Assembly: GCF_020564625.1 (NCBI RefSeq)
Contig: NZ_JAJBZT010000016.1
Location: 1-41,103 of the forward strand
Source of the DNA: Leeia speluncae
Lineage (GTDB): Bacteria; Pseudomonadota; Gammaproteobacteria; Burkholderiales; Leeiaceae
Direction: 5' to 3'
Length of the DNA stretch: 41,103 nucleotides
Positions within the stretch are counted from its first letter, which is position 1, and each line of letters starts with the position of its first letter. The position numbers and the translations under genes are program-made. Of this stretch, positions 24,779-34,609 are shown piece after piece. Under the pieces are notes generated by a model, which was not told where the DNA came from, did no database searches, and worked only from the letters and a program-made list of their open reading frames with translations.

Positions 24779-25981
24779 TTAACGGTAGGCTAACCCCATT
24801 GCTTCACGCACATCTTTCATGGTTTCGCGCGCAACTTCACGTGCCTTCTCGCAACCTTCTGCAATAATATTACGCACCAAGGTCGGATCATCCATATACA
24901 TTTGTGCACGTTCTTGCATTGGTTTTTGTTCGGCCAGCACACCTTCAATGACAGGTTGTTTGCATTCAATACAGCCAATGCCTGCGCTAGTACAGCCCGC
25001 TTTCACCCATGTTTTAACATCGTCAGAACTATAAACTTCATGTAGTTTCCAAACAGGGCATTTGTCTGGGTTACCCGCATCGGTACGGCGTACACGCGCA
25101 GGATCAGTTGGCATTTGCTTCACTTTTTTCGCGACAGAATCGGCATCTTCACGAAGCGTAATCGTATTTTGGTAGCTCTTAGACATTTTCTGCCCATCAA
25201 GCCCTGGCATACGAGACGCTTCTGTTAACAATGGCTGAGACTCTGGCAGAATCATCTTGCCTCCGCCTTCAAGGTAACCATATAGACGCTCACGGTCACC
25301 AATACTCAGGTTTTGAGCGTCTTCCAATAACGCACGGCCAGCTTCTAGCGCTTCCGCATCGCCATCTTGCTGGTAACGGGTACGTAATTCGTCGTACAAC
25401 TTACCCTTTTTGCCACCCAGCTTTTTGATTGCTGCTTCTGCCTTCTCTTGGTAGCCAGGTTCTTTACCATACAGGTGGTTAAAACGACGAGCAATTTCAC
25501 GAGTGAACTCAATATGAGGAACCTGATCTTCCCCTACTGGCACCATATTGCCACGGTAAACCAAAATGTCCGCACTCTGCAGTAATGGATAGCCCAAGAA
25601 ACCATAGGTATTTAAATCTTTGTGAGATAATTTTTCCATTTGGTCTTTGTAGGTTGGCATACGCTCCAACCAACCATTTGGGGTAATCATTGATAGCAGC
25701 AAATGAAGTTCTGCATGCTCTGGCACTCGGCTTTGGATAAAAACGGTCGCCTGAGAAGGATCAACACCCGCAGCTAGCCAGTCAATGACCATATCCCAAA
25801 CACTATTCTCAATAATCTGTACGTTATCGTAGTTTGTGGTCAAGGCGTGCCAATCTGCCACCATAAAGAAGCACTCGTGCTCACTTTGAAGTTTGACCCA
25901 GTTTTTCAATACGCCATGATAGTGCCCAAGATGAAGACTACCTGTCGGGCGCATTCCCGATAGTACGCGATCAGCGAACAT
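24779..25981 (-). CDS. trpS: Tryptophanyl-tRNA synthetase
   Basis: Charges tRNA-Trp. 400 residues of class I synthetase: the HIGH-type motif HLGH at 17-20 in SLHLGHYHG, KMSKS at 265-269 in GLDGQKMSKSYQN, and the complete C-terminal helical part. It is about 65 residues longer than the E. coli enzyme because of an insertion at roughly 177-243 (from YQEKAEAAIKKLGG to LEGGGKMILPE), as in the longer betaproteobacterial form, and has a Cys pair CIEC near residue 335-340. The ATG at 25981 opens the protein at the first beta strand (MFADRVLSGMRPTG). It is followed by the terminator at 24657 and lies in the conserved run M50 protease-trpS-scpA. Confidence 0.96.
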   Translation of the reverse strand: MFADRVLSGMRPTGSLHLGHYHGVLKNWVKLQSEHECFFMVADWHALTTNYDNVQIIENSVWDMVIDWLAAGVDPSQATVFIQSRVPEHAELHLLLSMITPNGWLERMPTYKDQMEKLSHKDLNTYGFLGYPLLQSADILVYRGNMVPVGEDQVPHIEFTREIARRFNHLYGKEPGYQEKAEAAIKKLGGKKGKLYDELRTRYQQDGDAEALEAGRALLEDAQNLSIGDRERLYGYLEGGGKMILPESQPLLTEASRMPGLDGQKMSKSYQNTITLREDADSVAKKVKQMPTDPARVRRTDAGNPDKCPVWKLHEVYSSDDVKTWVKAGCTSAGIGCIECKQPVIEGVLAEQKPMQERAQMYMDDPTLVRNIIAEGCEKAREVARETMKDVREAMGLAYR

Positions 25982-26069
25982 GTTTTTTTATCCCTGTTTA
26001 ACGGCAAAAATGCTTTTAAAAACTTACTTTATTATTGGGGTAACTTCCCCAGTTTTCTGCTACTTCAGA

Positions 26070-26711
26070 CTAAATAATCAGATGCTGCAATGCACCTACC
26101 ACACTGTAGATAGGCCCTAAGACGAAATTCAACATCCCTGTTGCCATTAGGGCAATCAGAATGAAAAAACCAAAACGCTCGATGCTGCCGAACTTTACAT
26201 CCCACGGATAAGGCAGCAAAGAAGTGACAATTCGTCCGCCATCTAGTGGTGGCAATGGAATTAAGTTAAAAGCGGCCAAGATCGTATTGAATAACACACC
26301 CATTGTCGCCATTGCACGTAATGGCTCGGTGTAATCACCCAAGTCTGAATAAATGGTTAATTTAATGAATAGCAACCAAGCTAGCATCATTAAAATATTT
26401 GCGAGAGGTCCGGCTGCGGCTACGAGCAGCATGTCTCGACGAATATTTTTAAAATTGCGGGTATTGACTGGCACAGGCTTTGCCCAGCCAAATAAGAATC
26501 CACCAGGCAAGATAATACAGACTAGCGGTAGAATAATCGTGCCGACTAAATCAATGTGCTTAAGTGGGTTTGCAGTAATACGCCCCATCATATAGGCCGT
26601 ACGATCCCCTAATTTATATGCAACCCAACCATGTGCTGCTTCATGCAGCGTAATGGCTAATATAATTGGTAATGCATATAAGGTAATTGCGCGAATAAAA
26701 TCCTGATCCAT
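26070..26711 (-). CDS. Site-2 protease family (M50) membrane metalloprotease
   Basis: 213-residue inner-membrane protein of the small M50 family. Zinc motif HEAAH at about 23-27 in ITLHEAAHGW, and the third ligand in NLIPLPPLDGGRI. About five or six membrane segments, no PDZ domain. The family may cleave substrates within the membrane, but for this group the substrate is unknown. ATG 26711 with AGGTGG upstream is preferred over GTG 26717. It lies 14 bases after yciO and 88 before trpS, in a gene order shared by many betaproteobacteria. It should not be confused with the much larger M50 fusion at 36934. Confidence 0.92.
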   Translation of the reverse strand: MDQDFIRAITLYALPIILAITLHEAAHGWVAYKLGDRTAYMMGRITANPLKHIDLVGTIILPLVCIILPGGFLFGWAKPVPVNTRNFKNIRRDMLLVAAAGPLANILMMLAWLLFIKLTIYSDLGDYTEPLRAMATMGVLFNTILAAFNLIPLPPLDGGRIVTSLLPYPWDVKFGSIERFGFFILIALMATGMLNFVLGPIYSVVGALQHLII

Positions 26712-26725
26712 ATCCACCTAACGCT

Positions 26726-27358
26726 TTATTCTTCTGAGAGACCTAATTTAGCTAACTCACCTTTACCAGCTCGGACTAGTTCTGGTGCACCTTGGGACAA
26801 ATCCACGACCGTGGTTGGCTCCATACCGCAAAAGCCGCCATCAATCACTAAATCCACTTGATGTTCTAACAATGAACGAATCTCATATGGATCATACGGT
26901 GGTAATTCTTCCCCTGGCAGTAGGAGTGTGACAGATAGAATCGGTTCCCCCAACTCTTCTAGTAGCGCCAACGTAACCGGGTGTTCTGGTACACGCAATC
27001 CAATGGTGCTTTTCTTCGGATGCATAAGGCGCTTCGGCACTTCCTTAGTTGCCTCGAGAATAATGGTATAGCTACCCGGCAAAACTGACTTCAACAAACG
27101 ATATTGCTGATTATCTACTTTTGCATAGGTGGCAATGGCAGATAGATCTGGGCACACCAAAGTAAAATGGTGTTTTTCATCAATCTGTCTAATCCTGCGG
27201 ATTTTTTCTAACGCTTCTTTATCCCCAATCATACAGCCTAGGGCATAACAAGAATCTGTTGGGTATACAACCACCCCACCATTTTTAATTATTTCAACGG
27301 CTTGCTTAATAAGGCGGGCTTGTGGGTTTTCTGGATGAATCTGGAAAAACTGTGACAT
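26726..27358 (-). CDS. yciO: YciO/Sua5-family (threonylcarbamoyl-AMP synthase-like) protein
   Basis: 210 residues of the YrdC/Sua5 fold. The N terminus MSQFFQIHPENPQARLI matches E. coli YciO almost residue for residue, which fixes the start at 27358; an ATG at 27433 would add a tail not seen in the family and has no ribosome site. The nucleotide and RNA-binding face includes KNGGVVVYPTDSCYALGC and KSTIGLRVPEHP. YciO has the fold of the enzyme that makes threonylcarbamoyl-AMP for tRNA t6A, though its exact role is less certain than that of TsaC. The gene follows the PHP phosphatase gene by about 100 bases, as in E. coli yciV-yciO. Confidence 0.92.
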   Translation of the reverse strand: MSQFFQIHPENPQARLIKQAVEIIKNGGVVVYPTDSCYALGCMIGDKEALEKIRRIRQIDEKHHFTLVCPDLSAIATYAKVDNQQYRLLKSVLPGSYTIILEATKEVPKRLMHPKKSTIGLRVPEHPVTLALLEELGEPILSVTLLLPGEELPPYDPYEIRSLLEHQVDLVIDGGFCGMEPTTVVDLSQGAPELVRAGKGELAKLGLSEE

Positions 27359-27456
27359 GAGATTTTTTCGTTCCGGTTGGCCGGTGCCTGATAATCCAGT
27401 CATTTCAATGAAATAACTAGATTTCGAAGTCATTAAAACAGTAAGTGTACCAAATC

Positions 27457-28332
27457 TTAACTATTGCCAATAGCATCACACGCTGGTGATTCGGGCAAAG
27501 AAATGCCTAACTTTTCCCAAATTGGCTTGCAATAACTAGGTAATGGCGGATACGTCCCTAAATCACCATAATGCCCTGTTCCGTGAAAATCAGACCCGAC
27601 AGATGCCCATAAACCAAAATCATCGGCAATACGGGCAAATCTCGCCACTAGATCAGGTGTGTGGTTTCCAGTCGCCACTTCTACGCCATCGCCACCAAAG
27701 CGGGTAAAAATTTCGACGAGTTCTAGCATTTGCTTTTTACCCATCTCGTACCGGCCTGGGTGGGCAATCACCGCTAAGCCACCTGCTGCATGAATCCAAT
27801 CAATGGATTCTTGTAACGTTGCCCATAGGTGTGGCACATAACCAGGTTTTCCAGGAACTAAAAATTTTTTAAACACCGCTTGTAAATTTCTTGCATGGCC
27901 GTTTTCTACTAAAAAGCGCGCAAAATGTGCTCTACCAATCATTTCAGGATTATCGGCGTAAGGTAAAGCACCTTCGAAAGCACCTTGAATACCGGCTTTG
28001 GCTAGGCCTGCTGCCATCATTTTTGCGCGCTCTGTTCTACCACTACGAATGCGCGCCAGCCCTTCTTGCAGGACATTGTTTTTAGGATCAACCCCTAAGC
28101 CAACAATGTGCAGCGTATGCTTTCCCCAGTTAACCGAGATTTCAACACCGTTCACTAGCACCATACCGAGACGCGCGGCGGTTTCTTGCGCCTCGGTTAA
28201 CCCGCCCACTTCATCATGGTCTGTTAAAGCTAATGCACGAATACCTCTTTCAAAGGCGCGCTCCACCACAGCTGCTGGGGTTAATAAGCCATCAGATACA
28301 TTCGAGTGGCAGTGAAAATCATAAATATTCAT
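27457..28332 (-). CDS. PHP-domain phosphatase/exonuclease (YciV/RNase AM-like)
   Basis: 291 residues of the PHP family. Metal-binding residues are visible in YDFHCHSNVSDG (positions 4-15), ALTDHDEVGG, VEISVNWGKHTLHIVG, IAHPGRYE and SVGSDFHGTGH. Homologues remove a 5' phosphate or nucleotides from 3',5'-bisphosphates and mature the 5' ends of ribosomal RNA. The ATG at 28332 follows the lrgB stop by one base, with GGAT in the lrgB end as the only ribosome-site candidate, so translation is probably coupled. yciO follows on the same strand. Confidence 0.92.
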   Translation of the reverse strand: MNIYDFHCHSNVSDGLLTPAAVVERAFERGIRALALTDHDEVGGLTEAQETAARLGMVLVNGVEISVNWGKHTLHIVGLGVDPKNNVLQEGLARIRSGRTERAKMMAAGLAKAGIQGAFEGALPYADNPEMIGRAHFARFLVENGHARNLQAVFKKFLVPGKPGYVPHLWATLQESIDWIHAAGGLAVIAHPGRYEMGKKQMLELVEIFTRFGGDGVEVATGNHTPDLVARFARIADDFGLWASVGSDFHGTGHYGDLGTYPPLPSYCKPIWEKLGISLPESPACDAIGNS

Positions 28333-28333
28333 A

Positions 28334-29056
28334 TTAAATTAATCCGATCCAATGCAGGATGGGGCCTGTTAACCATGCGGTAAGGGCACCATTTACCCCC
28401 ATCGCTAACCCTGCATATGCGCCTCTTTCTAGATTTTCTTGCAAAGCTTTTGCCGTTGCAAAACCATGTGAGGCAGTCCCCATCGCTAGGCCAGTACCTT
28501 GATCTTCATCTAACCCTAAACTTTTAAAAAATGGTCTCGCAGCCAATGCACCAAAAGTACCGGTTAACAGCACCATGGCTGCAGCTAAAGAACCAGAACC
28601 ACCGAGTTGTTCTGCTAATGCCATCGCAATCGGGGTTGTAGATGACTTTGGCACCATCGACATTAATGTTTCTCTAGATAAACCTAACCATTGCCCCAAA
28701 TATACAACCGATAAAATTGCCACCACACTACCCGCAAAAATACTACCAATGACTGGCAACCAATATTTTTTTAAATGGGTAATTTGTGCATATAAAGGCA
28801 TGGCCAATGCCACCGTTGCTGGCCCTAACAAAAAGCTAAGATACTTGGTTCCCTCAAAGTAATCTTCGTACTTTGTTTGCGTAACACTCAAAATAGTGAC
28901 TAAAACTGCGACGGAAATAATGATGGGGTAACTCCACATTACCCGATTCATTTTTAAATGAAACTGCATCGCAAATACGTACACAATCAAGGTGATGGTC
29001 GTGCTGATTAAATAAGGTGATAAGTTAGGAATCCATTGATAGATGCCACTAGTCAT
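28334..29056 (-). CDS. lrgB: LrgB/CidB family membrane protein
   Basis: 240-residue integral membrane protein with about seven hydrophobic segments. The family-defining part VPKSSTTPIAMALAEQLGG and the later GTASHGFATAKALQ are both present. LrgB proteins work with LrgA, were first described as holin/antiholin-like controllers of murein hydrolases, and in several organisms transport pyruvate or glycolate. The start overlaps the lrgA stop by 8 bases with AGGA just before it, so the pair is coupled. Confidence 0.93.
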   Translation of the reverse strand: MTSGIYQWIPNLSPYLISTTITLIVYVFAMQFHLKMNRVMWSYPIIISVAVLVTILSVTQTKYEDYFEGTKYLSFLLGPATVALAMPLYAQITHLKKYWLPVIGSIFAGSVVAILSVVYLGQWLGLSRETLMSMVPKSSTTPIAMALAEQLGGSGSLAAAMVLLTGTFGALAARPFFKSLGLDEDQGTGLAMGTASHGFATAKALQENLERGAYAGLAMGVNGALTAWLTGPILHWIGLI

Positions 29057-29426
29057 GATGATTTCCTGTTGATGCAGTATTAGCCTTCACGACTTTTTTT
29101 GAGAGATACCGGTAAGTTAGCAAGGTTGCCAACATCGTTAATAAGGTACTCACAATCAGTACAATGACAATCCGGATGCCTTCAGATTTTAACCGGTCAC
29201 CATGCGCCATGATTCCGACACCAGCAGGCACGAAAAGCAGCGCCATATTCTGTAACAAGCCATTCACCGTCCCCGCGACTTCTTTGTCTGGACCGTCAAC
29301 AGAGACTAGCCAAATAAACATATACAACATGCCGACCACTGGGCCTGGCACAGGAATATGTAATAGCCGAACAGTAACTTCGCCTAGTAGTTGCATTAGC
29401 AGCAACACTGCCATTGCTTTAGGCAT
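29049..29426 (-). CDS. lrgA: LrgA/CidA family membrane protein
   Basis: 125 residues with four hydrophobic segments. The family motifs LHIPVPGPVVGMLYMF and LFVPAGVGIM are present. Partner of LrgB encoded directly after it with an 8-base overlap. GAGG lies six bases before the ATG. It is the first gene of the long minus-strand block; the 282 bases upstream (29427-29708), shared with pilU, hold no recognised regulatory motif. No LytTR- or LysR-type regulator gene of the kind that often controls lrg or cid genes is next to it. Confidence 0.92.
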   Translation of the reverse strand: MPKAMAVLLLMQLLGEVTVRLLHIPVPGPVVGMLYMFIWLVSVDGPDKEVAGTVNGLLQNMALLFVPAGVGIMAHGDRLKSEGIRIVIVLIVSTLLTMLATLLTYRYLSKKVVKANTASTGNHHD

Positions 29427-29708
29427 GACAACCTCGCAATATATCTAGCATGCGTCTAGGATCATTGACGTGTACTTTATCCCAGACTAAGAAAGAATAA
29501 GTAGAAAATTCGCGTCGACATCATTTTTTGTCAATGCATATACTGTATTGTAACAGTTAGCGCGGATGTAAAAAGATGAATAGCCAATCAAATTTGCGCA
29601 TTGCATCATGCCACGTAAAATCGGCAATATGATAAAGTGATATTTGCTTAGCCTTGAGATGCAATAAACCGCCCTCCCAATCATTAACTTTTTTGATAGT
29701 GACGCTGT

Positions 29709-30878
29709 ATGGACATTACTCCAATCCTAAAACTGATGGCACAAAAGAAAGCCTCTGACGTATTTTTCTCGGCGGGGACGACTGCGCAAATTAAAATCGA
29801 GGGGGTGGTTTATCCGATCAACCAGCAAGTATTAAATGGTGATCAGATTAAACGTATTGCCTACCGCTTGATGGATGCAGAGCGCATTAGTCGATTTGAG
29901 CACGATTGGGAAATGAACTTTGGTTATTACCTAGAAGAAGTGGGTAATTTCCGGGTTAACGTTTTTAAACAACGTGGCGATGTTGCAATTGTTATTCGTT
30001 ACATCAAGGAAAAAGCGAGCTCCATTGAAGAGTTAAGCTTGCCAGCGGTTCTTTCAGAATTGGTAATGGGTAAATTGGGGCTAGTTTTAGTGGTTGGCTC
30101 TACAGGCAGTGGAAAATCCACGACCCTATCAGCCATGCTTGAGCATAGAAATGAATCTGCGAGCGGTCATATTTTGACTGTTGAAGACCCAATCGAATAC
30201 GTCTTTCATCATAAAAAATCGATTGTTAACCAACGAGAAGTGGGGATTGATACCCACAGTTATCATGATGCATTGAAAAATGCCATGCGCGAAGCACCTA
30301 ATGTCTTGATGTTAGGTGAGATCCGCGATAAAGACACCATGCAACACGCCTTAACGTATGCGCAAGCTGGCCATTTAATTCTCAGTACCTTACACGCGAA
30401 CAACAGTTATCACGTGCTTAACCGCATTATTAACTTCTTCCCTCATGAAGCACGGGCTAGCTTATTACTTGATTTATCTGTCTCCCTTAAAGCCGTCATT
30501 TCGCAACGCTTAGTCAAAGGGGTGGATGGCAAATTAGTACCAGCAGTAGAAGTGCTACTCAATTCTCCTCGCACCGCCGAATTAATTCGTACCGGACAAA
30601 TTGACCTGATTAAAGAGGCAATGGAAAACTCGGTTACTGAAGGCTCGCAAACCTTTGAGCAATCACTCTTTAGATTGTTTAAAGAAGGCAAGATCACCTT
30701 GGAAGAAGCGTTAAGTAATGCGGATAGCCCAACCAACTTGTCTTGGAAGATTAATAACGATGAGCATGCGCATACCCGCTTAGAAGAAAAGCAGTTAATT
30801 GAAGAAGCTGAACGCTCCATGAAGAAGCAAAAAGAGGAAGAGGAGTCGATTAGCTTTGATTTTGAACTAAACGGCTAA
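29709..30878 (+). CDS. pilU: Type IV pilus retraction ATPase PilU
   Basis: Hexameric ATPase that assists PilT in pilus retraction (twitching, DNA uptake). 389 residues: N-terminal PAS-like part (1-110), Walker A GSTGSGKS at 130-137, Asp box LTVEDPIEYVF, Walker B region GEIRDKDT at 203-210, His box AGHLILSTLHANN. PilU rather than PilT is indicated by the longer C-terminal tail (SWKINNDEHAHTRLEEKQ and an acidic, Lys-rich end EEEESISFDFELNG) and the substitutions around YRLMDAERISRFEHDWEMNF. pilT, normally just upstream, is not here. The ATG has no strong ribosome site. Confidence 0.92.
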   Translation: MDITPILKLMAQKKASDVFFSAGTTAQIKIEGVVYPINQQVLNGDQIKRIAYRLMDAERISRFEHDWEMNFGYYLEEVGNFRVNVFKQRGDVAIVIRYIKEKASSIEELSLPAVLSELVMGKLGLVLVVGSTGSGKSTTLSAMLEHRNESASGHILTVEDPIEYVFHHKKSIVNQREVGIDTHSYHDALKNAMREAPNVLMLGEIRDKDTMQHALTYAQAGHLILSTLHANNSYHVLNRIINFFPHEARASLLLDLSVSLKAVISQRLVKGVDGKLVPAVEVLLNSPRTAELIRTGQIDLIKEAMENSVTEGSQTFEQSLFRLFKEGKITLEEALSNADSPTNLSWKINNDEHAHTRLEEKQLIEEAERSMKKQKEEEESISFDFELNG

Positions 30879-30904
30879 TTACTCCCCCTCTATACAGCCT
30901 AGTA

Positions 30905-30934
30905 GGTTTTTACCGATGAAAAATCGTAAAAACC
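30905..30934 (+). terminator. Hairpin after pilU
   Basis: GGTTTTTACCGAT pairs with ATCGTAAAAACC (12 bp with one bulged C) around GAAAA, 26 bases after the pilU stop. No T-run follows, so it is at best a weak terminator. Confidence 0.4.
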
Positions 30935-30997
30935 GACCCTTACATCTCGATCAAATGCGTTACAATTCTTCGCAATTGTAAATAACTCTCTTTTGTA

Positions 30998-31038
30998 GCT
31001 TTATGGTTGTTCGTTTCCAAGCTTAACAACCATAAAGC
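30998..31038 (+). other. 14-bp perfect leader hairpin upstream of yffB
   Basis: GCTTTATGGTTGTT and its exact complement around a 13-base loop. TATTTTTAGC follows, and the yffB ATG is 28 bases downstream. It could be a weak terminator for upstream transcription or an element in the yffB-dapE-prmB leader. The sequence alone does not decide. Confidence 0.5.
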
Positions 31039-31065
31039 ACGCCTATTTTTAGCAGGAACAACTTC

Positions 31066-31416
31066 ATGTCTATCACGATTTACGGCATTCCTAATTGCAA
31101 TACCGTGAAAAAAGCGCGCGTTTGGTTAACAGATCATCAGGTTGATGCAACCTTTCATGATTTTAAGAAACAAGGTGTCACAGAAGAAATGCTGGCGAAA
31201 TGGCTAACGCATTTCCCTTGGGAAAAACTAGTGAACCGCGCAGGAACGACATGGAGACAACTCACTGATGAGCAAAAAGCGGCTGTAAACGACAATGCTA
31301 GCGCGATTGCGTTGATGCTTGAAAAACCAAGCGTCATTAAACGTCCGGTGATTGTTGAAGATAATATCGCCCTGCTAGGCTTTGATGAAGCCGCTTACAG
31401 CAAAACCTTTCTCTAA
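31066..31416 (+). CDS. yffB: ArsC/Spx-family protein YffB
   Basis: 116-residue thioredoxin-fold protein of the ArsC/Spx family. A single active-site-like Cys11 in IPNCNTVKKA, then LVNRAGTTWRQL and SVIKRPVIV, the cis-proline segment. Arsenate reductases of the ArsC type keep a set of arginines for arsenate; YffB proteins are thought to act instead as glutathione-dependent thiol reductases, so arsenic resistance should not be assumed. It directly precedes dapE, the same order as in E. coli yffB-dapE. AGCAGGAAC upstream supplies the ribosome site. Confidence 0.9.
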   Translation: MSITIYGIPNCNTVKKARVWLTDHQVDATFHDFKKQGVTEEMLAKWLTHFPWEKLVNRAGTTWRQLTDEQKAAVNDNASAIALMLEKPSVIKRPVIVEDNIALLGFDEAAYSKTFL

Positions 31417-31438
31417 TCATATTTGAGAGTAAGAATAA

Positions 31439-32578
<1,140 letters not shown>

Positions 32579-32626
32579 GCCAACTTACCGCATAGCTTGA
32601 ATCAATAGAAAGACTTCACCAATATT

Positions 32627-33532
32627 ATGTACACAGAAGCAAGCCAATCTTTAAAATCTGTTCGTGATCTTATTCGCTTTGCGGTTAGCCGTTTTCAAGA
32701 AGCGAATTTGGTATTTGGTCATGGATCGAATAATGCTTATGACGAAGCTTGCTATCTAGTGCTTCATTCGCTGCACCTGCCGATTCATGACATTGCCCCT
32801 TTTGCAGATGCCAATTTATTGCCAAGTGAAATTGCGCGGGTCTTGTCTGTGATTCAAACTCGGGTAGAAACCAGAAAACCAGCCGCTTATTTAACCAATG
32901 AAGCATGGTTAGGGGATTTCCGTTTTTATGTAGATGAGCGTGTGATTGTGCCACGTTCATTTATCGCGGAATTATTAAGAGACCAATTAGCGCCTTGGAT
33001 TCAAGTGCCGGAAGAAGTGGTTTCTGTACTAGATATGTGCACTGGATCTGGTTGCTTAGCGATTGTTGCTGCTGAAGTATTCCCGAATGCAGATGTTGAT
33101 GCAGTAGATTTGTCATCTGACGCCTTAGATGTTGCTGAACGTAACGTGACGGACTACCAACTAGACAATCGCGTGCAGCTAATTCAATCCGACCTTTTCT
33201 CAAATCTTGAGCCGAAGCAATACGACATTATTATTAGCAACCCACCCTATGTGAATGCAGAATCGGTAGATGCTCTTCCTCCAGAGTATTTACATGAACC
33301 AGAATTGGCACTTGGTAGTGGTGAAGATGGATTAGATGCCACTCGTGTGATTTTGATGAACGCGAGCCAATTCTTGATTCCTGGTGGCTTGTTAATTGTT
33401 GAAATTGGCTTTAACAGAGAAGAGTTGGAAGTCAGTTATCCAGAACTGCCATTCCAATGGTTAGATACCGCTAGTGGTGATCAGTTTGTCTTTATGCTGA
33501 CCAGAGAAGATCTGATTGATGCGGGGTATTGA
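32627..33532 (+). CDS. prmB: Ribosomal protein L3 N5-glutamine methyltransferase PrmB
   Basis: Methylates a glutamine of ribosomal protein L3 with SAM. 301 residues: an N-terminal helical substrate domain (1-105), SAM motif I DMCTGSGCLAI at 136-146, and the glutamine-binding NPPYV at 205-209. The PrmB rather than PrmC assignment rests on the ERVIVPRSFIAELL segment and on position after dapE. The ATG at 32627 is 48 bases after the dapE stop, without a strong ribosome site. It is followed by a bidirectional terminator. Confidence 0.93.
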   Translation: MYTEASQSLKSVRDLIRFAVSRFQEANLVFGHGSNNAYDEACYLVLHSLHLPIHDIAPFADANLLPSEIARVLSVIQTRVETRKPAAYLTNEAWLGDFRFYVDERVIVPRSFIAELLRDQLAPWIQVPEEVVSVLDMCTGSGCLAIVAAEVFPNADVDAVDLSSDALDVAERNVTDYQLDNRVQLIQSDLFSNLEPKQYDIIISNPPYVNAESVDALPPEYLHEPELALGSGEDGLDATRVILMNASQFLIPGGLLIVEIGFNREELEVSYPELPFQWLDTASGDQFVFMLTREDLIDAGY

Positions 33533-33563
33533 GTATTCGGCGAGAAGTAACTGCCTTATCAAT

Positions 33564-33592
33564 AAAAAGCCTCTGCGTTTCAGAGGCTTTTT
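33564..33592. terminator. Bidirectional rho-independent terminator
   Basis: 12-bp perfect stem AAAAAGCCTCTG/CAGAGGCTTTTT with loop CGTTT, with A- and T-runs on the two sides. It ends prmB (plus) and the retropepsin-like gene (minus). Confidence 0.92.
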
Positions 33593-33617
33593 AGTTCGTG
33601 ATAACAATCTGATTGTT

Positions 33618-34277
33618 TTAGCGCTTTATCAACTCAAGTTGACCATTGCTGCGTTTCATTTCGACACGGTTTAAGAAACTCATCCCCAGCAACACAATTG
33701 GCATGTTAGATTCATTGACACTTCCTTCAACCTGATAGAGAGTGATGTTTCCTACACGCACTGTATCGAATTTAACCATCCAAGCGCGAATAGACCCATT
33801 CGCTGTACCAAATACGGCCTGGGGCGCATTTTGATATTTGATTCCCATTTGTTCTGCTTGAGAACGACCAATCGAAATGACAGTTGCTCCCGTATCTACG
33901 ACTGCTTCAACAGGTCTTCCATTGATGGCAATTGTCGTTACGAAATGGCCATTCGAATCAGCAGTCAGCGTGGTTTTTTGTCCGCTACTTGCGTTTGTAT
34001 CGCTTGAAAACCCTGCATCGCCCAATCGGATAGTTGAACGTTTTCCATCAATCTCAATGACAGCGCTATCGCCACTCGCCGAAACGACTTTGACACCATT
34101 GTAGCTTTGCCCAATTCGAATAGACTTTGGCCCTACTCCATCGATTTTAAACACGCCCATATTAGGCATGACGCCAATCAGTTGAACATTTTGAGCAGAA
34201 GCAACACCAGCTAGCCCGAACGCTAGCAAAAATTGACTTACACGGTGCAGTAATTTAACAATCTTCAAGCTATTCAC
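33618..34277 (-). CDS. Periplasmic retropepsin-like aspartic protease (TIGR02281-type)
   Basis: 219 residues. N-terminal signal with a hydrophobic stretch and cleavage near ASA-QN (28/29). Residues 30-90 form a small beta domain (NGVKVVSASGDSAVIEIDGKRSTIRLG) like those in pilus and type II secretion accessory proteins. The clan AA retropepsin domain at about 110-219 has the catalytic DTGA (Asp128) in VEAVVDTGATVISI and the second flap-side LLGMSFLNRVE. One DTG per chain means it would act as a dimer. Substrate unknown. It is divergent from the Trp-rich gene, with a 24-bp palindrome between them. Confidence 0.88.
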   Translation of the reverse strand: MNSLKIVKLLHRVSQFLLAFGLAGVASAQNVQLIGVMPNMGVFKIDGVGPKSIRIGQSYNGVKVVSASGDSAVIEIDGKRSTIRLGDAGFSSDTNASSGQKTTLTADSNGHFVTTIAINGRPVEAVVDTGATVISIGRSQAEQMGIKYQNAPQAVFGTANGSIRAWMVKFDTVRVGNITLYQVEGSVNESNMPIVLLGMSFLNRVEMKRSNGQLELIKR

Positions 34278-34307
34278 CTTGAATGGGTAATGGATACAGA
34301 ATTAAAT

Positions 34308-34331
34308 CATGCCAACCGCATGGTTGTCATG
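34308..34331. promoter_or_regulatory. 24-bp near-perfect palindrome between divergent genes
   Basis: CATGCCAACC-GCAT-GGTTGTCATG: 10-base arms with one mismatch. It lies between the retropepsin-like gene (start 34277) and the Trp-rich gene (start 34368), about 31 and 37 bases from the two starts. It has the form of a dimeric regulator site; which regulator is unknown. Confidence 0.45.
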
Positions 34332-34367
34332 TTGATGATACGATTTTAGTATAAATGAAAGTGAATA

Positions 34368-34592
34368 ATGGCAAATCTCTCTCTTAACCCCAAAAAACTG
34401 ATGCGATCGAAATGGACTGCAGTCACCCCGCAGAACAAAGAAAAGCACTTTTTGGTGATCGAGGTAATTACGCCAGAAGACGGTAGCCCTATTCGTCAAA
34501 TTGTCTTAGAGGCAATTTTAACGAAAAGGACTTGGACGATGGATTGGGAGCAATTAGAAGATACAAGCAGGTGGATTCAAGGTTGGCGCTAA
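34368..34592 (+). CDS. Small Trp-rich protein, TIGR02450 family
   Basis: 74 residues with five tryptophans (16, 56, 60, 69, 73). The opening NPKKLMRSKWTAVTP followed by NKEKHFLV is the near-invariant signature of the TIGR02450 family of short bacterial proteins. No function is established. It is a single gene, divergent from the retropepsin-like protease, ending 18 bases before the convergent MFS gene. The length is typical of the family, so it is complete. Confidence 0.9.
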   Translation: MANLSLNPKKLMRSKWTAVTPQNKEKHFLVIEVITPEDGSPIRQIVLEAILTKRTWTMDWEQLEDTSRWIQGWR

Positions 34593-34609
34593 TACTAGCG
34601 CCAACCTGA

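Noticed and set aside
31066-31416. Calling this gene an arsenate reductase
   Set aside because: The Cys-x-x-Thr site and the location before dapE match YffB. No other arsenic genes are near.
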